From Blastococcus sp. TF02A-30 (lineage in GTDB: Bacteria; Actinomycetota; Actinomycetes; Mycobacteriales; Geodermatophilaceae): a stretch of 64,000 bases of DNA. The stretch covers positions 124,001-188,000 of the forward strand of contig NZ_QOHJ01000001.1 in NCBI RefSeq assembly GCF_003319185.1, given 5' to 3'. The stretch's first letter is position 1. Each line of letters starts with the position of its first letter. The notes below the pieces were generated by a model. The model did no database searches. It saw only the letters and a program-made list of their open reading frames with translations, and was not told the DNA's origin. The position numbers and the translations under genes were made by a program. Shown here piece after piece: positions 17,094 through 28,104 of this stretch.

Positions 17094-17369
17094 GTGCCCA
17101 AGTCGAAGGTGCGCAAGAAGTCGGTGTACACGCCGCCGGAGGGCGTGCTGCAGGCGCGGTCCGGCCAGGCTGCCGCCGCCGCCCAGCCCAGCCCGCGGTG
17201 GTACGTCGGTCTGATGGTCGGGCTGATGCTGCTCGGCCTGCTGTGGATCGTCGTCTACTACGTGGCCGGTGACCGGATCGGCTTCATGGTGTCCCTGGGC
17301 GCCTGGAACTTCGCCATCGGCTTCGGCGCCATGGTGGCCGGCCTGGTCATGTCGATGCGCTGGCGCTGA
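17094..17369 (+). CDS. crgA: Cell division protein CrgA
   Basis: A 91-aa protein with the family start MPKSKVRKKSVYTPP, two membrane helices (about 39-57 and 67-86) and the ending MSMRWR. CrgA recruits septal peptidoglycan proteins in mycobacteria and influences FtsZ-ring timing in streptomycetes. GTG at 17094 follows GGAGGGAG. A terminator hairpin follows directly. Confidence 0.95.
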   Translation: MPKSKVRKKSVYTPPEGVLQARSGQAAAAAQPSPRWYVGLMVGLMLLGLLWIVVYYVAGDRIGFMVSLGAWNFAIGFGAMVAGLVMSMRWR

Positions 17370-17384
17370 TCCGCCGTCCAGCCG

Positions 17385-17419
17385 CCGAGGCCCTCGTCCC
17401 ACCGGGACGGGGGCCTCGG
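17385..17419. terminator. Terminator of crgA
   Basis: A 16-bp stem (one G-T wobble) with loop ACC, 15 nt after the crgA stop. Confidence 0.85.
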
Positions 17420-17780
17420 GCGTTCCTGGGGAAGGTGTGCACAGCGGTTCCCGGTCGTCCACAGGTCGACATGACGCCCTACCCCCAGGGTTGTCCACCG
17501 AGTGTGGAGAGAGGGAACGGGTCCGCCACGCCCTGACCTGCGCAAACGAGCTGATGAGGCGGATGTGACGGACTGCCCACGGGCGTAACTACAGCTGTGT
17601 GAGTCTGTCCCCAGCTGTGTACCCAGCTGTGGACGAGTCGACATGTGCGCTGGACCGGAGCGGTGACCTCCGACCCCGACTACCCGCTCTGACCTGCGAC
17701 GACACCTACTCGCCGGCTGTGGACGGACGGGCACGGACCGTGATCGCCCGATCGCGGCGAGGGCCTGGCAGGCTGAGGCG
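17420..17780. other. Gene-free spacer with clustered DnaA-box-like sites
   Basis: No gene is seen in this 361-bp spacer. It holds sites close to the actinobacterial DnaA box TTGTCCACA: TCGTCCACA at 17455-17463, TTGTCCACC at 17491-17499, TGTGGAGAG at 17503-17511, TGTGGACGA at 17628-17636 and TGTGGACGG at 17718-17726. The 13-mer CAGCTGTGGACGA at 17624-17636 is also present in the dnaA-dnaN spacer. GTCGACATG occurs twice (17465, 17637). It may titrate DnaA or regulate the next gene; neither is proven. Confidence 0.55.
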
Positions 17781-18197
17781 GTGGAGTGGTCGCCGCGGAC
17801 GTCGGACACGGCTGTGTCCCTGGGCTTCGGGGGGCTGTTCGCGGTCGGTCTGCTCGCCGTCGTCGACGCCCCGGGACGGATCCTGCTCGCGCTCGCCGCG
17901 CTGCTGCTGCTCGCCCAGGGCGCCCGTGACCTGGTGCTGCGACCGAGGTTGCGTGCCCGGCCGGAGGGCCTCGAGGTGCGCACGCTCGGCGGGCGGCGGC
18001 ACCTGCCGTGGCCGCTGCTGCGCGTACGGGTCCGCGAGACACGGCGGTTCGGGCTGCGCAGCCGGACGCTCGAGCTGGACACGGCCGCGGGCCCGGACGA
18101 CGACGGCCTGCTGGTCGTCCTCGGGCGCCGCGAGCTGGGCGCCGACCCGGGGCTGGTGGCCGACCGGCTGAGCCGGCTCGACCCCCGCTCGCCCTAG
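17781..18197 (+). CDS. Small PH-domain-like membrane protein
   Basis: A 138-aa protein: two hydrophobic segments near the N-terminus (about 11-29 and 32-48), then a bacterial PH-like beta-domain (LRARPEGLEVRTLGGRRHLPWPLL ... GLRSRTLELDT). GTG at 17781 follows GAGGCG. Its stop overlaps the stop of the convergent rhomboid gene. Similar short PH proteins are common in actinobacteria and uncharacterised. Confidence 0.75.
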   Translation: MEWSPRTSDTAVSLGFGGLFAVGLLAVVDAPGRILLALAALLLLAQGARDLVLRPRLRARPEGLEVRTLGGRRHLPWPLLRVRVRETRRFGLRSRTLELDTAAGPDDDGLLVVLGRRELGADPGLVADRLSRLDPRSP

Positions 18198-19092
18198 AGG
18201 TCGAGGACCGCGACCGTGGGCACGGTCAACGCCACCACCAGCAGGACGATGCCCAGCGCGAGCGCCCCGGCCGGCTGCAGCGGGGGACGCCGGCGGGCCA
18301 GCGTGTACACCGCGGCGGTGAGCGCACCGGCCACCAGGCCGCCGAGGTGGCCGAGGAGCGACAGGCCGGGGAGGAAGCTGATGGCGACGTTGATCGCCAG
18401 CAGCGTGAGCAGGCCCCGCAGGTCCTCCCGGCGCTGGACCATGAGCACGGCCAGACCGCCGAGGAGGCCGTAGATGGCCGCCGACGCGCCGGCGACGGCC
18501 TGGAACGGCGCGCCGAAGAGCTGGATGGCCGCGCCGCCGCCGAGCAGCGACACGGCGTAGAGCAGGAGGTAGCGGGTGCGGCCGAGCCGGCGCTCGAGCT
18601 CGGAACCGAAGACGAGCAGCGCCAGCATGTTGAGCAGCAGGTGCATCGGCCCGATGTGCAGGAAGGCGGCGGTGAACGGCCGCCACCACTCGTCCCCGAG
18701 CTGGACGAGCAGCGGCACCTGGCAGAGGCGGGCGAAGACCTCGGAGAGCTGGTTGTCCAGCGGGGAGTTCCCGGCCGCGACCGCCGAGCCGGCGGTGACG
18801 AGGAACATCGCCACGTTGAGCCCGATCAGGCTCAGGGTGACGGTCCCCCACCGCTGCCCGGCGGCCCGCCACGAACCGGTGCGCCGGGGAGCACGGACGG
18901 ACGCCTGCCCAGCGGCCACGTCCTCCGGGCACTGGAAGCCCACGGCGGCGGGCACCATGCACTCCGGGCAGATCGGCCGGCCGCAGCGGGTGCAGGCGAT
19001 CCCGGTCGGCCGGTCGGGGTGCCGGTAGCACGTGGCGGGCAGGGGCGCCGGCCGCTCGGCCGGGCCGGCGCCCCCCTCGTCCGGTCCGGTGG

Positions 19093-19096
<4 letters not shown>
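18194..19096 (-). CDS. Rhomboid-family intramembrane serine protease with N-terminal zinc ribbon
   Basis: About 300 aa. The C-terminal rhomboid domain has HLLLNMLALLVFG, the catalytic-serine motif GASAAIYGLLGG and the catalytic histidine in GHLGGLVAGA, with about six helices. The first ATG in frame is at 18958, but the frame upstream encodes a four-cysteine zinc ribbon (CYRHPDRPTGIACTRCGRPI followed by CPEC and FQCPED), as in other actinobacterial rhomboids. No ATG, GTG or TTG precedes it; a CTG at 19096 overlaps the stop of ppiA, gives an N-terminus MTTGPDEGG and has GAGG about 10 nt upstream. The CTG start is therefore proposed. Substrates are unknown. Confidence 0.82.
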
Positions 19097-19626
<530 letters not shown>

Positions 19627-19803
19627 CCCTCCACTCTCCCACCGCGGCGCGGGCGGCACCTCGCCACCCCGGCTCCACGTGAAACCGGGAGGGATCCCGT
19701 TGCCCTGCCGCGTCGCGGTGCCTGGCGTCCGCCGGCATGTTCCTGAGCCCGCCACCGGACGGCCCGGACCCCGAGCGGCTGTTCGACGACGAACCGCCGC
19801 GAG

Positions 19804-20340
19804 ATGGGTCTCGTCATGGAGGGATCCCGGCTGTGGGCGCACGTCGCCGAGCTGCACGACGGGCTGTTCGCGCTGCTGGGCCGCGCCGCGACGGCAGCCG
19901 GGCTGACGGTGCGGCAGCGGGGGGTCCTGGTGGCTGCCGCCGCGGCCGCGCGGGGCGACTCCTACTGCTCCCTGGCCTGGGGCACCAAGCTCGGCCGGGA
20001 AGCCGGTGGTGAACTGGCCGCCGCGGTGCTGCGGGGATCGGACGACGAGCTGGCGCCGGAGGACCGGGCGCTCGCCCGGTGGGCACGCCGGGTGGTGGCG
20101 GACCCCAACGCCATCGGCGAGACCGACGTGCAGGAGCTCCGGGACGCGGGCTTCACCGATGCGCAGGTGCTCGCCTTGACCGCCTACGTCGCGCTGCGGC
20201 TGGCGTTCTCGACGGTGAACGACGCGCTGGGGGTGCGACCCGAGCCCGAACTGGTGCGCGGGGCGCCGGACGCGGTCCGGCAGGCGGTCACCTGGGGGCG
20301 CGGTGCCGAGGAGTGGAGACGAGGGGAATCGAACCCCTAA
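19804..20340 (+). CDS. Carboxymuconolactone decarboxylase/AhpD-like protein, 5' end frameshifted
   Basis: The in-frame part is 178 aa with SRLWAHVAELHDGLFALLGRA and DSYCSLAWGTKLG, an AhpD-like helical fold with a single cysteine (normally YCxxxH; here Trp replaces the His region). The natural N-terminus MFLSPPPDGPDPERLFDDEPP is encoded just upstream from an ATG at 19737 but in another frame; dropping one base near 19800 joins them as DDEPP-EMGLVMEGS. The 3' end runs into the opposite-strand tRNA-Ala, so the last residues are tRNA-derived. It is a damaged gene, a sequencing indel, or a protein starting at ATG 19804. Confidence 0.65.
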   Translation: MGLVMEGSRLWAHVAELHDGLFALLGRAATAAGLTVRQRGVLVAAAAAARGDSYCSLAWGTKLGREAGGELAAAVLRGSDDELAPEDRALARWARRVVADPNAIGETDVQELRDAGFTDAQVLALTAYVALRLAFSTVNDALGVRPEPELVRGAPDAVRQAVTWGRGAEEWRRGESNP

Positions 20341-20386
20341 CCCCCGCCTTGCAAAGGCGGTGCTCTGCCAATTGAGCTACGTCCCC
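20314..20386 (-). tRNA. tRNA-Ala, anticodon TGC
   Basis: A 73-nt cloverleaf: acceptor GGGGACG with CGTCTCC, D arm AGCTCAATTGGCAGAGC, anticodon loop TTTGCAA, T arm AGGGGTTCGATTCCCCT, discriminator A, no encoded CCA. The 3' half overlaps the end of the AhpD-like reading frame on the other strand. Confidence 0.95.
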
Positions 20387-20411
20387 GACGGAGCCGGGGC
20401 TCCGGGGTGGG

Positions 20412-20555
20412 TCAGCGTGCGGTGGGGGTGCTGACCGCCTGCGGGCCGCTGGTGGCCTCGTGCCAGAGGTCGGCCTCGACCCTGCCGGAGTTGCGCTTCC
20501 GGACCGCCGCCACGGCACCGGCCGCGACCGCCACCAGCGCCAGCTTCTTCAGCAC
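20412..20555 (-). CDS. DLW-39 family small protein
   Basis: A 47-aa peptide starting at GTG 20555, with GAGGAGG seven bases upstream. It has a short hydrophobic, basic N-terminus (LKKLALVAVAAGAVAAVRKR) and the diagnostic DLWHEAT motif at about residues 31-37. The family is conserved in actinobacteria between the tRNA-Ile/tRNA-Ala genes downstream of gyrA, exactly the position here. Function is unknown. Confidence 0.9.
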   Translation of the reverse strand: MLKKLALVAVAAGAVAAVRKRNSGRVEADLWHEATSGPQAVSTPTAR

Positions 20556-20616
20556 GCGGAACCTCCTCGGTGCACCGTCTCGGACGGGATGCGGGCCGGA
20601 GGCTCCGGCACACGGG

Positions 20617-20690
20617 TGGGCCTGGGAGGACTTGAACCTCCGGCCTCATCCTTATCAGGGATGCGCTCTAACCGCCTGAGCTACAGGCCC
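20617..20690 (-). tRNA. tRNA-Ile, anticodon GAT
   Basis: A 74-nt cloverleaf: acceptor GGGCCTG with CAGGCCC, D arm AGCTCAGGCGGTTAGAGC, anticodon loop CTGATAA (GAT), T arm GGAGGTTCAAGTCCTCC, discriminator A, no encoded CCA. Together with tRNA-Ala it forms the usual pair downstream of gyrA. Confidence 0.95.
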
Positions 20691-20750
20691 GTGAACCTCG
20701 ATCAGCTTACCTGGGGGCAGAACGGCCTACGCACGGGGGTCCCGTCCCCT

Positions 20751-20822
20751 GGTGAGGTGCTGGAACGGCCGCCTTCAGGGACCCGCGCCGAGCGTGCGAG
20801 GCGTGGGGGGAAGGGTGGTCCT
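20751..20822. repeat. Dispersed hairpin repeat, copy 1
   Basis: A 72-bp element ending 3 bp before the stop codon of the DUF3566 gene. It is about 90% identical to the copy at 34054 and related to the one at 26510. Inner stem CGCC/GGCG (20786-20789 with 20800-20803) encloses the 10-nt loop GAGCGTGCGA; an outer stem pairs the region around 20767-20775 with 20811-20820, with a bulge. Confidence 0.75.
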
Positions 20823-20825
20823 TCG

Positions 20826-21569
20826 TCAGTCGCGCTCGGAGAGGGTGACCTCCAGGCCGCCGACCAGGTCGGAGCAGAGGTTGTAGATGAAGGTGCCCAC
20901 CGTGCACAGGGCCGTGAGCAGCACGATGTTGATCGCGCCGATGACCGCGGCACCGCCGAAGACCAGGCCCGGCGTCACGACCTCGCCGCCGGAGTCGGAG
21001 CCCGACGCGCTGCCGATCTGGCCGAACAGCTCGTTGAGGGTGCCGAAGACGCCGAGCGCGCTCAGCACGCCGTACAGGACGCCGACGGCCACCATCCAGA
21101 TGAAGAACAGCGCGATCGACAGCACCAGCGAGATCTTCAGCGCCGACCAGGTGTCGATGTGGCGGAGCTGGAGGCGGGCACGGCGCGGGCCGCGGCCGGC
21201 CCCCTTCGCACCCTTGCCCGCGGCGGCACCCTTGCCCGCCCCGAGCACACCGCCCGGGTTGGTCCCGGAGGCACCGGCCCCGGAGGCCCCGCTCCCGGAG
21301 GCGGTGGTGGCGGTCCCCGTGGTGCCGGGGGCCGTGGTCCCGGCCGTCGACGCCGCAGGACCCGCCTCTCCCGTCCCGGCAGCCGGCTGGCTGCCGGTCG
21401 CGGGCGCGGAGGCGGCGGCCACGCGCTGGGTGCCCGTCGCCGGGGCGGTCTGGGGAGCCGCGGCCGGCTGGCCGGCGGCCGGGGCGACGTCCGGCGCCGC
21501 ACCACCCGTGGCCGGGGCTTCCCCGGTCCGGGCACCGGTGCGCACCGAACCCTGCGTCCGGTCGCTCAT
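20826..21569 (-). CDS. DUF3566 transmembrane protein
   Basis: A 247-aa protein. The first 130 residues are Ala/Thr/Pro/Gly-rich and disordered. The DUF3566 domain follows (LQLRHIDTWSALKISLVLSI), with two membrane helices at about 152-178 and 210-232 separated by a short hydrophilic loop. It is encoded directly downstream of gyrA in most actinobacteria, in the same order as here. No function is established; a link to gyrase is positional only. Confidence 0.88.
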   Translation of the reverse strand: MSDRTQGSVRTGARTGEAPATGGAAPDVAPAAGQPAAAPQTAPATGTQRVAAASAPATGSQPAAGTGEAGPAASTAGTTAPGTTGTATTASGSGASGAGASGTNPGGVLGAGKGAAAGKGAKGAGRGPRRARLQLRHIDTWSALKISLVLSIALFFIWMVAVGVLYGVLSALGVFGTLNELFGQIGSASGSDSGGEVVTPGLVFGGAAVIGAINIVLLTALCTVGTFIYNLCSDLVGGLEVTLSERD

Positions 21570-21677
21570 GCCAGTCTCCCGTTCCCCAGCGGCCGAGCCG
21601 CTCTCTCGCGACCGGGGGCCCGGCCGGCACGACGACGGCCGGCCGGGGCCCGATCAGTTCAGTGACCTGGTGTCACC

Positions 21678-24146
21678 CTAGGCCGACGGCTCGTCGTTGT
21701 CCGTCGTACGAGCGATTGCCACGATGGAGACGTCCTCCGGCAAGTTCATGAGCTTGACACCCATGGTCGCCCGGTCCTTGTTGTGCCGCACGCCGTTGAC
21801 CGGCGTCCGGATGACACCGCCACCGGAGGTGATGGCGTAGAGCTCGTCGCCGAGCCGCACGGCCAGCGCGCCGACGAGGTTCCCCTTGCGCGCCTTCGGG
21901 TCGGCGGTGAGCACGCCCTTGCCGCCGCGGCCCTGGGCCGGGTAGTTCTCGATGCCGGTGCGCTTGGCGAAGCCGCGCTCGGTGGCGACGAGCACGTCCA
22001 CGCCCTCCTCGACGACCATCATCGACAGCAGCTGGTCGTCGTCGGACAGCGAGATGCCGCGGACGCCCTCGGTGGCCCGGCCCATCGGGCGCAGGGCGCC
22101 GTCGTCGGCCTTGAACCGGATGGACATCGCCTTGCGGGTCACCAGCAGGAGGTCCTGCTCGGGGTCGATGAGCGCGGCACCGACCAGCTCGTCGCCGTCG
22201 CGCAGGTTGATCGCGATGACCCCGCCCTGGCGCGGGGAGTCGAAGTCGGTGAGCCGGGTCTTCTTCACCTGCCCGCGCGCGGTGGCCAGCACCAGGTACG
22301 GCGCGACCGAGTAGTCCTTGATCTGCATGACCTGGGCGATCTTCTCGTCCGGCTGGAACGCGAGGATGTTCGCCACGTGCGCGCCGCGGGCGGTGCGGTT
22401 GGCCTCGGGGAGCTCGTAGGCCTTGGCGCGGTAGACCCGGCCCTTGTTGGTGAAGAACAGGATCCAGTCGTGGGTGGAGCCCACGAAGAAGTGGTCGACG
22501 ATGTCGTCCTGCTTGAGGGCCGCGCCCATCACGCCCTTGCCGCCGCGGCGCTGCGACCGGTAGAGGTCGCTCTTCGTCCGCTTCGCGTACCCGGTGCGGG
22601 TGATGGTGACGACGACCTCCTCCTCCGCGATGAGGTCCTCCATCGAGACGTCGCCCTCGTTGGCGACGAACTTCGTGCGGCGGTCGTCGCCGTACTTCTC
22701 GACGATCTCGGCCAGCTCGTCCTTGATGATCTGCCGCTGGCGCGCCGGGTTGGCCAGGATGTCCTGCAGGTCGGCGATGCGGGCCTCGATCTCGGCCAGC
22801 TCGTCCATGATCCGCTGGCGCTCGAGGGCGGCCAGGCGGCGCAGCTGCAGGTCGAGGATCGCGACGGCCTGGATCTCGTCGACGTCGAGCAGCTCCATCA
22901 GGCCGGAGCGGGCCTCCTCGGCCGACGGGCTGCGGCGGATGAGCGCGATGACCTCGTCGAGGTGGTCGAGCGCCTTGGCGTAGCCGCGCAGGATGTGCGC
23001 GCGCTCCTCGGCCTTGCGCAGCCGGTACCGGGTGCGCCGCTGGATGACGTCGATCTGGTGGTTGACGTACTCGCGCACCAGCTCGTCGAGGCGCAGCGTC
23101 CGCGGGACGCCGTCGACGATGGACAGCATGTTGCAGCCGAAGGTGGTCTGCAGCTGGGTGTGCTTGTAGAGGTTGTTCAGCACGACCTTGGCGACGGCGT
23201 CGCGGCGGAGCGTGAACACCAGCCGGCGGCCGACGCGGTCGCTGGACTCGTCGGCGATCTCGCTGATGCCCTGGAGCCGGCCGTCCTTGATCTGCTCGGC
23301 GATCGACTCGGCCAGGTTGTCCGGGTTGACCTGGTACGGCAGCTCGGTGACGACCAGCTGCACGCGGCCCTTGGCGTCCTCCTCGACGGTGACGACGGCG
23401 CGCATGCGCACCGAGCCGCGGCCGGTGCGGTAGGCGTCCTCGATCCCCTCCCGGCCGACGATCAGGCCGTAGGTCGGGAAGTCGGGGCCCTTGACCCGCT
23501 CCATGCACGCGGTGAGGGCCTCCTCGGCCTCCGCGTCGGGGTGGTCGAGCATCCAGTACACGGCCTCCGCGACCTCGCGGAGGTTGTGCGGCGGCATGTT
23601 GGTGGCCATGCCGACGGCGATGCCGGCGGAGCCGTTGATCAGCAGGTTGGGGATGCGCCCGGGCAGGACCAGGGGCTCCTGGTTCTTGCCGTCGTAGTTG
23701 GGCTGGAAGTCGACGGTCTCCTCGTCGATGTTGGCCAGCATCTCCATGGCCAGCGGCGTGAGGCGGGCCTCGGTGTAGCGCATGGCGGCCGCCGGGTCGT
23801 TGCCCGGGGAGCCGAAGTTGCCCTGGCCGTCGACCAGCGGGTAGCGCATGGCCCAGGGCTGGGCCAGGCGGACGAGGGCGTCGTAGATCGAGCTGTCGCC
23901 GTGCGGGTGGTAGTTACCCATCACCTCACCGACGACGCGGGCGCACTTGACGTAGCCCCGGTCGGGGCGGAAGCCCTGGTCGAACATCGCGTACAGGACG
24001 CGGCGGTGCACCGGCTTGAGGCCGTCGCGCACCTCGGGCAGCGCGCGGCCGACGATGACCGACATCGCGTAGTCGATGTAGCTGCGCTGCATCTCCTGCT
24101 GGAGGTCGACCGGCTCGACGCGGTCGCGGAAGGGGGTCTCCGTCAC
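21678..24146 (-). CDS. gyrA: DNA gyrase subunit A
   Basis: An 822-aa protein. The breakage-reunion domain has catalytic Tyr124 in AMRYTEARL, and the quinolone-determining loop [15 protein letters not shown] carries Ser85 and Asp89, the residues equivalent to E. coli Ser83 and Asp87 and therefore wild-type-like. The C-terminal six-bladed domain with GRGGKGV-type boxes follows. It cuts and reseals DNA with GyrB to introduce negative supercoils. GTG at 24146, 74 bp after gyrB, indicates a gyrBA operon. Confidence 0.97.
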   Translation of the reverse strand: MTETPFRDRVEPVDLQQEMQRSYIDYAMSVIVGRALPEVRDGLKPVHRRVLYAMFDQGFRPDRGYVKCARVVGEVMGNYHPHGDSSIYDALVRLAQPWAMRYPLVDGQGNFGSPGNDPAAAMRYTEARLTPLAMEMLANIDEETVDFQPNYDGKNQEPLVLPGRIPNLLINGSAGIAVGMATNMPPHNLREVAEAVYWMLDHPDAEAEEALTACMERVKGPDFPTYGLIVGREGIEDAYRTGRGSVRMRAVVTVEEDAKGRVQLVVTELPYQVNPDNLAESIAEQIKDGRLQGISEIADESSDRVGRRLVFTLRRDAVAKVVLNNLYKHTQLQTTFGCNMLSIVDGVPRTLRLDELVREYVNHQIDVIQRRTRYRLRKAEERAHILRGYAKALDHLDEVIALIRRSPSAEEARSGLMELLDVDEIQAVAILDLQLRRLAALERQRIMDELAEIEARIADLQDILANPARQRQIIKDELAEIVEKYGDDRRTKFVANEGDVSMEDLIAEEEVVVTITRTGYAKRTKSDLYRSQRRGGKGVMGAALKQDDIVDHFFVGSTHDWILFFTNKGRVYRAKAYELPEANRTARGAHVANILAFQPDEKIAQVMQIKDYSVAPYLVLATARGQVKKTRLTDFDSPRQGGVIAINLRDGDELVGAALIDPEQDLLLVTRKAMSIRFKADDGALRPMGRATEGVRGISLSDDDQLLSMMVVEEGVDVLVATERGFAKRTGIENYPAQGRGGKGVLTADPKARKGNLVGALAVRLGDELYAITSGGGVIRTPVNGVRHNKDRATMGVKLMNLPEDVSIVAIARTTDNDEPSA

Positions 24147-24220
24147 GGTTCAGATCTCCACAGGTGGGTGCACAGAGGTGGACAAAGGTTCGAATGGGCG
24201 GCCCGGCTCGGGGCCGCGCC

Positions 24221-26509
<2,289 letters not shown>

Positions 26510-26562
26510 GGCCCCGTCCAGGGGCCCGCCCCGAGCACGCGAGGGGTGGGAGGACGGGGTCC
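26510..26562. repeat. Dispersed hairpin repeat, copy 3 (diverged)
   Basis: Outer arms GGCCCCGTCC (26510-26519) and GGACGGGGTCC (26552-26562) pair. Inner stem CCCC/GGGG (26529-26532 with 26543-26546) encloses GAGCACGCGA. It matches the copies at 20751 and 34054 in its core and likewise abuts a stop codon (26567). The inner stem differs from those copies by a compensated base pair. Confidence 0.65.
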
Positions 26563-26566
26563 TTCG

Positions 26567-27988
26567 TCAGTTCCGGGGGCCGCGGGGTGCCTCGCCGGCC
26601 AGGTGGCCGGGGTCGAATCCGGGCTCCTGGGCGCCGGTGCGCCGGTTCACCAGCACGGTCACGGCCCACAGGACGACGCCGATCCCGAGCAGCACGCCGG
26701 CGATCCGGTACTCCTCGGCCGGGCGCCCCGCCCACGGCGTGGCCAGGTAGCCGCAGGCCAGCGCACCGATCACCGGCAGCACCGTCGGAGTCCGGAAGTG
26801 GTCGGCGTCCACGGGGTCGCGGCGCAGCACGAGGACGGCGATGTTGACGACCGTGAAGACGAGCAGCAGCAGGAGCGCCGTCGTCCCGCCGAGCGCCGGC
26901 ACCGCGCCGACGAAGGTGATCAGGCCGAAGGCCAGCGCCGTGGTGAACAGGATCGCCGTGGTGGGGGTGCGCCGGCGCCGGTGCACCCGGCCGAGGAAGG
27001 GCGGCAGCACCCGCTCCTTGCTCAGGCCGTAGACCAGCCGGCTGGCCATGAGCATGTTGATCAGCGCCGAGTTGGCGACGGCGAACATCGTGATGACGCC
27101 GAACAGCCCCAGCGGGAACCCGGGCGCCCCGGCCTCGACCACCTGCAGCAGCGGGGTGTCGCCCTCGCTCAGCCGGTCGGCGGGCACCAGCGCGATGGCC
27201 GAGATGGACACCAGCACGTAGATGACACCGGTCGTCACGAGCCCGGCCAGAAGCACCCGCGGGAAGATCCGCCGCGGCTCCTTGCACTCCTCGGCCATGT
27301 TCACCGAGTCCTCGAAGCCGACCATCGCGAAGAACGCCAGGCCGGTGGCGGCGATGACCGCACCGATCGTGGAGCGCTCGCCGGTGTCGAACTCCGTGAC
27401 CCGGGAGAAGTCGCCCTCCCCGCCGCCGAGCGCCCACACGCCCACGCCGATCACGATGAGCAGGCCCGTCAGCTCCACGCAGGTGAGCACGACGTTGGCC
27501 TTGACGCTCTCCCCGACGCCCCGGTGGTTGACCAGCGCGATCAGGCCCATGAAGCCCAGGCCGATCAGGGTGATGCCGACGCCGTCGCCCAGGTCGAGCT
27601 CGAAGACGCTGGCGAAGTTGGCGCTGAACGCGCGGGCGGCGGTGGACGCGGAGGTGATGCCCGAGCTCATCACCGCGAAGGCGACCAGGAAGGTCAGGAA
27701 GTGCACGCCGAACGCCTTGTGCGTGTAGAGCGCCGCACCCGCGGCCTGGGGGTACTTCGTCACCAGCTCCAGGTAGCTGAACGCGGTCACGAGCGCGACC
27801 AGGAAGGCCACGAGGAACGGCAGCCAGACGACGCCGCCGACCTCTGCGGCCACCTGGCCGGTCAGCGCGTAGATGCCGGTGCCGAGGACGTCGCCGATGA
27901 CGAACAGGAGCAGGAGGCCCGGGCCCATCACCCGACGGAGCTCGGGCTGGCTCCCGGTCGGCGTCTGCTCGTCTGCGGACGTGGCCAT
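26567..27988 (-). CDS. APC-family amino acid permease
   Basis: A 473-aa membrane protein with about 12 helices. The first helix carries the family motif LLFVIGDVLGTGIYALTG (unwound substrate-binding segment), and helix 6 contains FFAMVGFEDSVNMAEECKEP. It probably imports or exchanges an amino acid or related cation; substrate is not predictable. ATG at 27988 with GGAGG six bases upstream. It is not part of the conserved gyrB-dciA neighbourhood. Confidence 0.88.
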   Translation of the reverse strand: MATSADEQTPTGSQPELRRVMGPGLLLLFVIGDVLGTGIYALTGQVAAEVGGVVWLPFLVAFLVALVTAFSYLELVTKYPQAAGAALYTHKAFGVHFLTFLVAFAVMSSGITSASTAARAFSANFASVFELDLGDGVGITLIGLGFMGLIALVNHRGVGESVKANVVLTCVELTGLLIVIGVGVWALGGGEGDFSRVTEFDTGERSTIGAVIAATGLAFFAMVGFEDSVNMAEECKEPRRIFPRVLLAGLVTTGVIYVLVSISAIALVPADRLSEGDTPLLQVVEAGAPGFPLGLFGVITMFAVANSALINMLMASRLVYGLSKERVLPPFLGRVHRRRRTPTTAILFTTALAFGLITFVGAVPALGGTTALLLLLVFTVVNIAVLVLRRDPVDADHFRTPTVLPVIGALACGYLATPWAGRPAEEYRIAGVLLGIGVVLWAVTVLVNRRTGAQEPGFDPGHLAGEAPRGPRN

Positions 27989-28104
27989 CGGGACCTCCAC
28001 GGGGGACGGGGACCCGGCGGCAGCCGGGACGACGAGATCATGAGCGCCGCGGAGGCGTCCGGCGACTCGGGCGGCGCGGCGCGATCCGCCGGACACTGGC
28101 GGGC

